Part shown: one piece after another, positions 33,223 through 41,265 of the stretch | Layout of the letters: each line of letters begins with the position of its first letter | Numbering within the stretch: position 1 is the first letter of the stretch | Assembly: GCA_009780375.1 (NCBI GenBank) | Contig: WRAD01000006.1 | Span: 1-44,491, forward strand | Reading direction: 5' to 3' | DNA length: 44,491 bases | Source: Bacillota bacterium | GTDB taxonomy: Bacteria > Bacillota > Clostridia > Christensenellales > UBA1242 | Program-made: the position numbers and the translations under genes | The notes under the pieces: generated by a model | The model's database searches: none | What the model saw: only the letters and a program-made list of their open reading frames with translations | What the model was told of the DNA's origin: nothing

Positions 33223-34084
33223 CTTTTTTCCTTTTAATATCATCCCAACCAACAACGCCCTCAAGTTCTGGTAATCCAGAAATTTTAAATTGCGAACTGC
33301 TTATATGGTATTTGTTTGATCCATCCCTCTCACGCTTAAGCGGATTTGTAAAATATAACTCTGTCCATCCTCTTACAACCACACCCAAAGTACTGTGCAT
33401 ACTTAGAAAGATTTTAATTTTCGAAAAGGGCGTCACTGTCTTTTCGTTATAAAACCCACTTCCTTTTGGCAATATGAGGTTAACTGAAACTTCTCGACGT
33501 TGTTTTTCTTCATTCCAAAGTATAAGCCCTTGATAGTCTTCACAACATGGAATAAAAGTATGCGTCTCACCCTCACGGTCTAAACTGAAATTCATAAACT
33601 TGACCGCACCCAATTCGTCGCCTACCACCAACTTCAAAGGTATTCGCACCGTCAAAAACGAATATTCATCAAGATTCGCTTTCACATGTTCAAAGTCAAC
33701 ACCATTATGACGCATATAAAACTTAAAATCAAGGTTTTCTTTTAATAATGCAACATACCGTTGACTTGCCCTGCTTATTGACATATGTGCATGGAATTCT
33801 ACCGTCGTACGATTAGACACAATGAATTGAAAATTTCTAAATGACTCGGCTTTTGCATTAAGATTATCACTGTTCTTTCTGTTGACTTCCGCCTGTCTTA
33901 TAAGAAGCATACTGAAAATCGCCGACTGAATCATTACACCAAGCGACAAAATATTCGCAAGCAAACGTGCGGTCGGGGTTGCAATTAAATCTAAACTTGG
34001 CAACAAAGCCGATACAATAAATATTGTAACAACGGTAATCACAACCGTAATCAAAAAAAATAAAGGAAGCTTGATACTGTTCAC
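33212..34084 (-). CDS. Two-helix membrane protein with beta-rich domain
   Basis: Predicted 290-residue protein, family not recognised. Two membrane helices (about 5-30 and 43-64) lead to a soluble region dominated by strands (LTVRIPLKLVVGDEL, AVKFMNFSL, EVSVNLILP, GVVVRGWTELYF), which from helix polarity may lie in the cytoplasm. GTG 34084 is preferred: the protein then begins just before the first helix, and TATACT lies five nucleotides upstream. The stop overlaps the helicase start, so the two genes form one unit. Confidence 0.5.
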   Translation of the reverse strand: MNSIKLPLFFLITVVITVVTIFIVSALLPSLDLIATPTARLLANILSLGVMIQSAIFSMLLIRQAEVNRKNSDNLNAKAESFRNFQFIVSNRTTVEFHAHMSISRASQRYVALLKENLDFKFYMRHNGVDFEHVKANLDEYSFLTVRIPLKLVVGDELGAVKFMNFSLDREGETHTFIPCCEDYQGLILWNEEKQRREVSVNLILPKGSGFYNEKTVTPFSKIKIFLSMHSTLGVVVRGWTELYFTNPLKRERDGSNKYHISSSQFKISGLPELEGVVGWDDIKRKKDEV

Positions 34085-34220
34085 AGACAAGTATACCACA
34101 TCGTTGTTATTTACACACACCCAAATCCTTAACACTTTTATGCAATTTTTACAAGACAACGAATTACTAATTCAACAATAACATTGCCTCGTTTTTATCT
34201 TCAACTTTCTCACTATGTTG

Positions 34221-34838
34221 CTAGACATCCGTTTCTACTTGGTCCAACATCATCTCCTCTGTTTGTTCAGGAGGCTCGTTTTTCTTTCTTCTTTTTCCGA
34301 CAAGTAATCTGATGTAGAAAATTATTATCGATGTTATAACCGCCACCGCTTTCAAAAGATTGGTTGGATTGAAAAAGAAGAAAATACTGTTTATAATCAT
34401 CGCAAATCTGTAAAGCAATTGGCTTGAACGCATGATATGTATACCCTTTGCCCACTTGCCAAAGTTCGCAAACAAGACAACCGCAAGAATAACCCATTCA
34501 TACCAAAGTCTTGAAAACCACCAAGCCAAAAAAACCGTACCCACCGAAACAAGACTGAACAAAACAAAGCCAAGTATCGACCTCCACTGTTTCACTTCAC
34601 CTTTACTTGTCTTCGCAAAAAACAAATTTTTGAAAATACTTATAACTTTCAACCCCGCCAAAGACCAATTTAATAAAAACGCATAGTTAAGTGCCTTAAA
34701 AACATTACCAACCGCAGAAAGTCGAAGTGTCTTTGCCTTTTCCTTGTATTGAAATTTTATAAAAGCAATTATTATATTTATAAGACCAAAAAACTGGGAA
34801 ATTATAAACATCCACAAAATAACTGGAATTTCAAACAT
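34221..34838 (-). CDS. YgjV-like membrane protein
   Basis: Predicted 205-residue membrane protein with six or so helices. It resembles the YgjV family (uncharacterised inner membrane proteins): a repeated pattern of short helices with LRLSAVGNVFKALNYAFLLNWSLAG and a YEW motif near 115 (LWYEWVILAV). The last 35 residues are charged and acidic. AGGAGG lies six nucleotides before ATG. It follows the MarR gene by 42 nt and is probably controlled by it. Confidence 0.55.
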   Translation of the reverse strand: MFEIPVILWMFIISQFFGLINIIIAFIKFQYKEKAKTLRLSAVGNVFKALNYAFLLNWSLAGLKVISIFKNLFFAKTSKGEVKQWRSILGFVLFSLVSVGTVFLAWWFSRLWYEWVILAVVLFANFGKWAKGIHIMRSSQLLYRFAMIINSIFFFFNPTNLLKAVAVITSIIIFYIRLLVGKRRKKNEPPEQTEEMMLDQVETDV

Positions 34839-34880
34839 GACTATCCTCCTTTTACCTGATTTTTACTTTCTTCAAAGTCC

Positions 34881-35393
34881 TCATACCTCTGTCTTAATAA
34901 ACTCGACAAATTTATCAAAACTATTACCAACAACCTTTTTCAATTTTCTTGCAATTTTTTCGTCATCGTAATCAAGCTTTATTCCAAGCACTTCGATAAG
35001 TTTATCAAGATAATTACCAAAAGTTTCCTTCTCGGTCTCGTCAAAACAAGAAAAAAGATCACATTCCCCCACCGGCTTCACTTGCACAGCACTTTTTCCC
35101 TTATCGGTCAACATTATAACTTGTGCACGTTTATCATTCTTATCAACTTCACGTGTTATATATCCTTTCTTTTCCAATTTCCCAAGCATCTCACTCATTG
35201 ACGAAGGTGCAAGATCAAGTGCAAACGCCAAATCCCTAAGACTTGCCCCATTATATTCTTCAAGTGCAACAAGAATCCTCCCCTGTCCATTCGTTGGATC
35301 AAATTCTCTATCACTTTCTTTTATTTCTTTCTTGCGTTTCTTTTGCATCAAATATCCCACAAGTGCAATTTTATCTTGTAATTCTTTCCCCAT
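34881..35393 (-). CDS. MarR-family regulator
   Basis: Predicted 170-residue winged-helix regulator: RILVALEEYNGASLRDLAF, LDLAPSSMSEMLGKLEKKG (recognition helix) and VDKNDKRAQVIMLTDKG (wing) give a complete MarR domain at about 40-115. A C-terminal extension (about 120-170) is helical. ATG 35393 (MGKELQ) has GGAGG five nucleotides upstream; longer in-frame starts would read through the operator. It probably represses itself and the YgjV-like gene through the inverted repeat at 35407-35448. Confidence 0.8.
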   Translation of the reverse strand: MGKELQDKIALVGYLMQKKRKKEIKESDREFDPTNGQGRILVALEEYNGASLRDLAFALDLAPSSMSEMLGKLEKKGYITREVDKNDKRAQVIMLTDKGKSAVQVKPVGECDLFSCFDETEKETFGNYLDKLIEVLGIKLDYDDEKIARKLKKVVGNSFDKFVEFIKTEV

Positions 35394-35406
35394 AAAATCC
35401 TCCATT

Positions 35407-35456
35407 TTGTTCGGTATATTATTATTATTATACTTCGCTACCGAACAATATGTCAA
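35407..35456 (-). promoter_or_regulatory. marR promoter with 10-bp inverted-repeat operator
   Basis: Minus-strand TTGACA (35451-35456), 18 nt, TATAAT (35427-35432). Perfect arms TTGTTCGGTA and TACCGAACAA (35407-35416 and 35439-35448) with a 22-nt spacer flank the -10 box: one arm lies in the promoter spacer, the other downstream of the start site. Self-repression is inferred. Confidence 0.75.
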
Positions 35457-35464
35457 GGATTTTT

Positions 35465-35542
35465 AGAACAAAAGCACCTAACGGTGCATTTAAGTCGAGA
35501 TCCTAGTACAAAAAATTTCAGCGATAGTTCCTAGATTGTAAA
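35465..35542 (-). repeat. CTAGG element, complete copy C
   Basis: Minus-strand order: ATCTAGGAACTATCGCTGAA (box 1), TGTACTAGGATCTCGAC (box 2, CTAG cores 28 nt apart as in copy B), then hairpin GCACC-GTTA-GGTGC (35474-35487) and TTTTGTTCT. It begins right after the T-tract of the tRNA terminator and ends nine nucleotides before the marR -35 box. Confidence 0.65.
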
Positions 35543-35577
35543 AAAAGCCCGAACAAAACTAAGACTTCTGTTCGGAC
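35540..35577 (-). terminator. tRNA-Met terminator
   Basis: Minus-strand CCGAACA ... TGTTCGG, 7-bp stem with a 13-nt loop, followed by GCTTTTTTT. Confidence 0.75.
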
Positions 35578-35582
35578 GATTT

Positions 35583-35659
35583 TGGTAGTACCGAGTGGAT
35601 TTGAACCACCGACCTTCGGGTTATGAATCCGATGCTCTAACCAACTGAGCTACGGTACC
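35583..35659 (-). tRNA. tRNA-Met (anticodon CAT), CCA encoded
   Basis: A 77-nt cloverleaf on the minus strand. Acceptor GGTACCG pairs with CGGTACT (with G1-U72 wobble), D arm GCTC/GAGC, anticodon loop TTCATAA with CAT, T arm GGTGG/CCACT around TTCAAAT, discriminator A and encoded CCA. The 31-39 pair of the anticodon stem is A-C rather than a Watson-Crick pair. The initiator hallmark of three G-C pairs is therefore incomplete, and the elongator form is more likely; tRNA-Ile2 (lysidine-modified CAT) cannot be excluded. Confidence 0.9.
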
Positions 35660-35709
35660 AAACACAATATTCTATCATACAATTACCACATCTTGCAAGC
35701 AAAAAACTT

Positions 35710-35738
35710 TTGTTCAAATCATTATTTAGGGCTATACT
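35710..35738 (+). promoter_or_regulatory. Promoter of the DUF4177 gene (leaderless type)
   Basis: TTGTTC, 17 nt, TATACT, then TGACTC and ATG at 35745. No Shine-Dalgarno. Confidence 0.6.
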
Positions 35739-35744
35739 TGACTC

Positions 35745-36173
35745 ATGGATAGATATGAATATAAAACCGTACTCATAAGCGGAAAATCATCTTTCGGAAG
35801 CAAATCAATCAACACACCCAAAATGACCGACACCCTTAATAAATATGGTGCAGACGGCTGGGAACTTATCGCATCCAAGGCAAGTGAAGAGGGCTGGGGC
35901 GTAGATATGGGTATACTTTGCATATTTAAACGTTGTCGCACATCAAAAACGGGCACCGTCTCAAGACCTCAAGAAACACAATCTTTATCCCAACTTTCTT
36001 CGTTCAATGCCCCATCACTTGATGTTGCTCAACTTGAAAAGCAAAACATCCTACTTGAAAATCAATTAAGGTTTCTTCGTGCAATTCAAGATACTCTTGG
36101 TGCACGTGATCCACGCTATGGCAATCATTCCATCATAGAAATACTTGAATACATATGGGAGAAAATGCACTAA
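35745..36173 (+). CDS. DUF4177-domain protein
   Basis: Predicted 142-residue protein. Residues 1-65 match the DUF4177 pattern: YEYKTVLI at the start, then YGADGWELIAS and a final ILCIFKR. Residues 85-142 add a helical tail (LEKQNILLENQLRFL), likely coiled coil. DUF4177 proteins are small and of unknown role. The gene is followed by rluB after 19 nt, but rluB has its own -10 box, so shared transcription is not certain. Confidence 0.65.
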   Translation: MDRYEYKTVLISGKSSFGSKSINTPKMTDTLNKYGADGWELIASKASEEGWGVDMGILCIFKRCRTSKTGTVSRPQETQSLSQLSSFNAPSLDVAQLEKQNILLENQLRFLRAIQDTLGARDPRYGNHSIIEILEYIWEKMH

Positions 36174-36192
36174 ACAGTGCTAGACTTGTATT

Positions 36193-36930
36193 ATGAGAAT
36201 TAACAAATATCTTGCATCCTGTGGTATTGCATCCCGACGTAAATGCGAAGAATTCATCACCAAAGGCAAAATCAGGGTCAACGATAAAATCGTTTCTGAT
36301 CTTTCAACAACAATTTCAAGCACCGACAAAGTTGAATTCAATAATCAAATTATAAAACCAGACAATAATCCTGTATATATAATCCTTAATAAACCAAAAG
36401 GATTTATAACAACATGTAACGACGAAAAAGGCAGAAAAACTGTACTTGATTTAATTGATAAAAAGACATTCTCTGATAAACGACTCTTTCCTGTTGGACG
36501 TCTTGACTGTGCAACGACTGGTCTTATTATTCTCACAAATGACGGTAACTTTGCAAAACGTCTTACTCATCCTTCCACAAAAGTAAAGAAAGTTTACCAT
36601 GCAATTCTTGACAAAGAAATTACCCCAGAACATCTGGACAAACTTGAAAAAGGAATTGAACTAGACGGCGAAATCACTCATCCGGCATCGGCTCGTATAT
36701 TACCACAAAACCAACAGATTGGTGGTCGTATGCGCAACATAAATACAATATATGGTACCAGACCTGTCATAGAACTTATTATAACCCAAGGTCGCAATCG
36801 ACAAGTACGCCGAATGTTCGAGGCACTTGGATACAAAGTCATTGACCTCAAACGCACCGCAATCGGCACATTATATCTTGGCAAACTCCGCCCTGGCGAA
36901 TATAAAATACAATCCAAACCACCACTCTAG
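36193..36930 (+). CDS. rluB: Pseudouridine synthase RluB/RsuA family
   Basis: A 245-residue enzyme converting a uridine of ribosomal RNA to pseudouridine. N-terminal S4 RNA-binding domain (MRINKYLASCGIASRR, about 1-60), then the catalytic domain with GRLDCATTGLIILTNDG (Asp about 104) and the later QGRNRQVRRMFEALGY (about 199). RluB acts on 23S rRNA and RsuA on 16S; the sequence alone leaves this open, but Bacillota members of this length are usually RluB. TAGACT lies six nucleotides before the ATG and no ribosome site is seen. It ends five nucleotides from the convergent LtaS-like gene. Confidence 0.88.
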   Translation: MRINKYLASCGIASRRKCEEFITKGKIRVNDKIVSDLSTTISSTDKVEFNNQIIKPDNNPVYIILNKPKGFITTCNDEKGRKTVLDLIDKKTFSDKRLFPVGRLDCATTGLIILTNDGNFAKRLTHPSTKVKKVYHAILDKEITPEHLDKLEKGIELDGEITHPASARILPQNQQIGGRMRNINTIYGTRPVIELIITQGRNRQVRRMFEALGYKVIDLKRTAIGTLYLGKLRPGEYKIQSKPPL

Positions 36931-36935
36931 AATAT

Positions 36936-39209
36936 CTATCGTAACACCGGCCATACATACGGATTACGACGGAAAAAATTTCCATGGTAAACCCTGTCAA
37001 GCCAAAATAACTTGTCAAGATGAATCTTTGCTCTGTCAACAAAGAGTTCTAAATCACCCTCCTCATACCATTGCGTCCTTACATCAATGCGATTCTTACT
37101 GAAAAACGAGAGCCTGTCGTTAAAGAAGAAATTATATACCCTTGAAAAATTAATGCTTTCAATATCATCGCGAAAAATCGTATGCCCAAAGTACAATTTA
37201 CGCCAAGCAGGAATTCCAAACATGTCAAATATCGTAGGCACAACATCCTGCATAGTTGTAAATCTGTGAATTTCTCTGCCATTTGGGGTAAATCTTCGAC
37301 CACCGTCACGCATCAAAATACCATCATCTTCTCGCCCAAAGCTTGAATTTTGCGTTTCCAAATGCTTATTCAGCGTACGACAATAAATAACCAAAGGTAT
37401 TCTGAACAAATCTGGATCAATTCGACTTGTAATTGTACGACCAACAGGCGGTAAATTTGGATCACGAGCCTCGTTAATTCGTGCAGTGTTATAATTTCTC
37501 CCATACCTTGACAGATTATTATAATAACTCTCGTGATCAGAAACCACAACAATTGTTGTGTTGTCAAGCAACCCATAATGTTCTAAATGTCTGTACATGT
37601 ACCCAAGTGCAAAATCAAAATCCATTGCCGCCGCCGCATAGGTTCGCCATCTGTTTTGATCTGCACTTCCTCGTGGAAATACGCCCATCTCGTCCATCAT
37701 TGCATAATAATCTCTGTTTGCATAATTTTGTCCACCCAGATTTCTGCGTTCTCTGTAAAAGCCATGCTTTACAAACGAGATATACCATGTAAAGAATGGG
37801 TTACCGTCTGTCGGAAACATTTGATAACGCATTCTGTATACTGTTTCCGAGTCAAGAGTGCGTTCCGCACGCGACGAACGAATAAGACCATTCCACACAT
37901 TCCACGTATCAACAAAATCTGGGTCATAGTTTCTCATCTGGCGTGAACCCCAAAATTTATCAAAACCAAGTTGAGGATGAAGGCGATGCCTGTTGTAAAA
38001 TGTATGCGTATTTTGATGAAACGATTGCACCCTCATATCTTCCCTGTTCTCAATATGTCCTTGCCTTACAAAGGCATCACGCAATTTATTAGGCAAAGCA
38101 AATGGATAAGCATTACGATGGAAATCGTAATGAATAAATCCCTCACTTGGCAAACTTCCAAGCAACGAAAGCCCTTCCGCCGTATCTGTCTTTTCCTTTA
38201 CCCTGAAATTCGTTGCATATATACCACCTTCAATCAACCTCATCGCATAAGGGAAAAGTTTTCTTGTCGTCTCAAGATCATATCGTTCCAAAATATTTGG
38301 ATCCCAAGACTCCGCAACAATCATCACAAGGTTATTACCTTCCGCAACACCATTAAAATCAGACGTCAACGCCAAATCGTTTTCATATGCATAACCATCT
38401 TCGTCAACCCTTGTAAAACCTATTTGATTCGGAAGTTGATACATGTTCCGCAAAGAAACTCCGCTTGACGCACCAAACCTTACCATTTCGTACATTATGT
38501 TTGCGGTAATACCTCTCATTTGATTACGATCACCACTGTTCCGCGTAAGCATGAAATGATAATTTGGCTGTCGCCTGTCCTGTGCTCCATCAATTATTGG
38601 CAAAATGCAAAATACAATCGCAAATACTAATGCCAATCCTACTTGAACTCGCTTTGCAATAATTTGCTTTCTCGAGATGCGTGGCCACGGCTTGACCCAT
38701 GCCTTTTTTCTACTGAACGCAAAAGGTTGTTCCAACATTTTTGCTTCATTACTTGCAATCACTCTTTTTCTCCTGTCAAACCTTGTTACAATAATTGCAA
38801 AAAACATAAACGCAATAAATGTAAATATTAAAATTAAATTCAAAGAAAGCGGAACAGGTATCGACTCCATAGTTCCAAATGCATCGTTTCTCATATTAAG
38901 CATTTCTTGTTGAAACGCAGACCCATTTGCCATATAAAGAAATACCCCACCAAAGATAAGTGCCGCCTGACCAAGCAAAATCAAACACGACCAAATTGCC
39001 TGGGTCTTTATACTCCTAAGTGACAACAGAAACATCAAAGCCACAATAAACAATAATAAAGGAATCCAAAAATGTGCAAAATAAGGTCTAGCATCGACAT
39101 AAAACTGGGCAATAAATTCAAGCGTCACCGCAAACACCACCCACACAAATACAAGCCTATGCAAAACAATATATCTTAACGCATCCGCAAAAAAAATCTT
39201 CAATCGCAT
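36936..39209 (-). CDS. LtaS-like sulfatase-family membrane protein
   Basis: A 757-residue protein of the lipoteichoic acid synthase / phosphoglycerol transferase group. Five membrane helices fill about residues 10-220. The catalytic ectodomain starts with VMIVAESWDP (about 297, metal Glu), KTDTAEGLSLLGSLPSEG (about 344, nucleophile Thr), FVKHGFY (about 487) and VVVSDHESYYNN (about 561, metal Asp-His). The enzyme would transfer glycerol phosphate units from lipid to a growing surface polymer. The exact polymer is unknown. TAGAGT lies about seven nucleotides before the ATG with no ribosome site. Confidence 0.85.
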   Translation of the reverse strand: MRLKIFFADALRYIVLHRLVFVWVVFAVTLEFIAQFYVDARPYFAHFWIPLLLFIVALMFLLSLRSIKTQAIWSCLILLGQAALIFGGVFLYMANGSAFQQEMLNMRNDAFGTMESIPVPLSLNLILIFTFIAFMFFAIIVTRFDRRKRVIASNEAKMLEQPFAFSRKKAWVKPWPRISRKQIIAKRVQVGLALVFAIVFCILPIIDGAQDRRQPNYHFMLTRNSGDRNQMRGITANIMYEMVRFGASSGVSLRNMYQLPNQIGFTRVDEDGYAYENDLALTSDFNGVAEGNNLVMIVAESWDPNILERYDLETTRKLFPYAMRLIEGGIYATNFRVKEKTDTAEGLSLLGSLPSEGFIHYDFHRNAYPFALPNKLRDAFVRQGHIENREDMRVQSFHQNTHTFYNRHRLHPQLGFDKFWGSRQMRNYDPDFVDTWNVWNGLIRSSRAERTLDSETVYRMRYQMFPTDGNPFFTWYISFVKHGFYRERRNLGGQNYANRDYYAMMDEMGVFPRGSADQNRWRTYAAAAMDFDFALGYMYRHLEHYGLLDNTTIVVVSDHESYYNNLSRYGRNYNTARINEARDPNLPPVGRTITSRIDPDLFRIPLVIYCRTLNKHLETQNSSFGREDDGILMRDGGRRFTPNGREIHRFTTMQDVVPTIFDMFGIPAWRKLYFGHTIFRDDIESINFSRVYNFFFNDRLSFFSKNRIDVRTQWYEEGDLELFVDRAKIHLDKLFWLDRVYHGNFFRRNPYVWPVLR

Positions 39210-39277
39210 CTCTTAAACTCTATCACATTTATACTTCAAAAGTCAAAAATAACACAAAGCCTTTTAATACTTCTTTT

Positions 39278-40129
39278 CTATATAAGATTTTTCCTCAAGT
39301 GTTGCAGATAATAAAAAATATATTGCTGGGCTACACCAGCATATTTGTTTCTCAAAATAATATTTGAATCATTCTCACCCAATTGTAAAAGTGCCTTTTC
39401 TATCCAAGTATCAACAGGTGCAACGTCAAGTCTATGAAAATCATCACAAAACAATGCAATGCATGCACCTACTTTCGGCCCAATGCCTGGAATTTTCAAC
39501 AAACATCGCATCAATTCTTGATTGTCCAAGTACCTCAACTCTTTTACACTAAATTTACCTAAATCCCTTTCTGCATCTTTTAAAATCTTTACCGCATCCA
39601 CCAAATACTTGCTTCGGTACCCACATCCAATTTTTTGAAAATCTTCCAAACTTAATAATGATAACTGTTCAAGCGTAGGAAAACTGTAAAAATTCCCTAC
39701 CTTTGTGCCAAATTTTTCACACAATATTTCCACAGATTTTGAAATTCGTTTAATATTATTATTCGCTGATATAATAAACGAAATAATTGTCTCTACAAAA
39801 GGTTGCCTTAAAATTCTTATTCCATATCCTGCATCGATTGATTCTCGTAATACTTCAAACCGCAAGAGTTCTTTTTTAATTTCCGCATAATCGGTATCCA
39901 AATCAAAATAATTCCAAAGCCACTGACTTGGACTTTGTGGATTTCCCTTCGTGTCAAAATATTGCCCTTGATACCTTGTTGTAATTAAAATCTTTTCCCC
40001 ATCATCAATAATTTCACATGGTGGATCACGAAAAATTTGCCCACTATGCCTAATAGATGACCAATCAAATTGTGTTCTATCAAAGATATACAATCGCTTT
40101 TCATCAATAATTTCTGCAATTTTGTTCAT
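39278..40129 (-). CDS. ogg: 8-oxoguanine DNA glycosylase
   Basis: A 283-residue HhH-GPD glycosylase that removes 8-oxoguanine and cuts the backbone. Residues about 95-130 have RQPFVETIISFIISANNN. The helix-hairpin-helix LKIPGIGPKVGACIALF (about 219) carries the Schiff-base Lys, and the catalytic Asp is in APVDTWI (about 243). Length and motif set match the Ogg1-like bacterial group rather than AlkA, which lacks that Lys. ATG 40129 is chosen because AAGGA lies upstream and it overlaps the lepB stop by one nucleotide (TAATG), showing coupling. Confidence 0.85.
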   Translation of the reverse strand: MNKIAEIIDEKRLYIFDRTQFDWSSIRHSGQIFRDPPCEIIDDGEKILITTRYQGQYFDTKGNPQSPSQWLWNYFDLDTDYAEIKKELLRFEVLRESIDAGYGIRILRQPFVETIISFIISANNNIKRISKSVEILCEKFGTKVGNFYSFPTLEQLSLLSLEDFQKIGCGYRSKYLVDAVKILKDAERDLGKFSVKELRYLDNQELMRCLLKIPGIGPKVGACIALFCDDFHRLDVAPVDTWIEKALLQLGENDSNIILRNKYAGVAQQYIFYYLQHLRKNLI

Positions 40130-40776
40130 TAATTCCTTATCCTTGTAACCACACCCCAAAGATGACTGGTCGGTTGTGGACCTTCTGTTGCCCCGTCACC
40201 TGTATTCCATGCCCTGCGATGATCACTTAAATAAAACATATAATTTGTCGGCACATGAATCTCATATCTACCCCGTTCACTCATTTTGATATACCTGCCA
40301 AAAGGTCCTCGGTTAATTGCCGAAATCCTCGTCCAATTCCACAATTCCCTAAAAGTAATATTCAACCCATAATGTTCATCAAGATAATATTCGTTAATTT
40401 CCTGCCCGTTAATCTCTATAATGAATTCATACCATTGACCACCCGAAGGCATACTCAACCTCGATTCCCTAAAATATATTTGATCATCTCCAAGTGCAAT
40501 TAACCGCTTTACCCATAAATTACCTACAAAGGGTGCCCTTGGATCTTGAACAATCACAATGTCACCACGCCGTGGATTATGATTCCTGCGATTTACACTA
40601 AGTGTCGATCCATGACGCATCGTAGGATACATCGAATTCCCCTCGACATTAACTCTAACATCTTGTGAACAACCTATAAAAATCGCACTTGAACCAATAA
40701 TCCCAAGTACAATCATGAGAACAAAAACAAAACCCTTGCTTGAAATTCTAAAACTTTTTTTTATTGGAGTTCTCAT
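40129..40776 (-). CDS. lepB: Signal peptidase I
   Basis: A 215-residue type I signal peptidase releasing secreted proteins after export. One N-terminal membrane helix (about 15-36), catalytic Ser in GNSMYPTMRHG (about 48), box C-like RRGDIVIVQDP, and catalytic Lys in NLWVKRLIALGDD (about 92), later YFLSDHR replaced by FYLSDHRRAWNTGD (about 182). ATG 40776 follows TACAAT by seven nucleotides; TTG 40779 is an alternative. It is divergent from the Nudix gene with overlapping promoters. It is co-transcribed with ogg. Confidence 0.9.
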   Translation of the reverse strand: MRTPIKKSFRISSKGFVFVLMIVLGIIGSSAIFIGCSQDVRVNVEGNSMYPTMRHGSTLSVNRRNHNPRRGDIVIVQDPRAPFVGNLWVKRLIALGDDQIYFRESRLSMPSGGQWYEFIIEINGQEINEYYLDEHYGLNITFRELWNWTRISAINRGPFGRYIKMSERGRYEIHVPTNYMFYLSDHRRAWNTGDGATEGPQPTSHLWGVVTRIRN

Positions 40777-40783
40777 CAATACT

Positions 40784-40793
40784 ATTGTATAAT
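40784..40793. promoter_or_regulatory. Overlapping back-to-back -10 boxes of lepB and the Nudix gene
   Basis: Plus-strand TATAAT (40788-40793) lies five nucleotides before ATG 40799, with TTGGAG 18 nt upstream inside lepB. Minus-strand TACAAT (40784-40789) lies seven nucleotides before ATG 40776. The two boxes share two base pairs, and only 22 bp separate the start codons. Confidence 0.6.
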
Positions 40794-40798
40794 ATTAC

Positions 40799-41263
40799 AT
40801 GGACTTTTACAATCATCTAATCGAAAAAGCAAAACAAGACGGTATTGAAAAAATTGTGGTTGGCGCGGTAATCCAAGACAGTGATGAAAAAATACTTATA
40901 TTACGTCGTCCGTTTAATGATTTTCTAGGCGGTCTTTATGAAATGCCAAGTGGCCGAGTCGAAGAAAACGAAACATTACTTGATGCACTTAAACGCGAAA
41001 TTAAAGAAGAAACCAACCTCGACCTTTCATCTATACTATCTTATCTTGATTTTTTTGATTATAAATCTCAAAGTGGCAAAAAATCGCGACAACATAATTT
41101 CGCAATTACCGTAAAATCAACCGATAATATTGAACTCACCGAACATGACAAATTTAAATGGCAAACCATAGACGAAACACAAAATAACCCACGCATAAGC
41201 ATAAACACAAAACACCTATTAAAAATATTTGCGTTCAACAAAAATTTATCCCTAACAAAGTAA
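40799..41263 (+). CDS. Nudix hydrolase
   Basis: A 154-residue Nudix protein. The Nudix box is complete: G at the start of GRVEENETLLDALK followed by REIKEETNL (about 43-65), matching Gx5Ex7REUxEExxU. FNDFLGGLYEMPSG precedes it, as in (d)NTP-cleaning MutT-like members. The substrate is open; a role in removing oxidised nucleotides would fit the nearby ogg gene (inference). The start codon is five nucleotides after TATAAT. It ends two nucleotides from the convergent protease gene. Confidence 0.88.
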   Translation: MDFYNHLIEKAKQDGIEKIVVGAVIQDSDEKILILRRPFNDFLGGLYEMPSGRVEENETLLDALKREIKEETNLDLSSILSYLDFFDYKSQSGKKSRQHNFAITVKSTDNIELTEHDKFKWQTIDETQNNPRISINTKHLLKIFAFNKNLSLTK

Positions 41264-41265
41264 CC

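Noticed and set aside
33212..34084. Cap15-like anti-phage effector (two helices plus beta barrel)
   Set aside because: The topology is only superficially similar, and no CD-NTase or other defence gene is next to it; it is coupled to a helicase gene instead.
35583..35659. Initiator tRNA-fMet
   Set aside because: The anticodon stem has GGA/CCC rather than three G-C pairs, and the D arm is elongator-like; the G1-U72 wobble alone is not enough.
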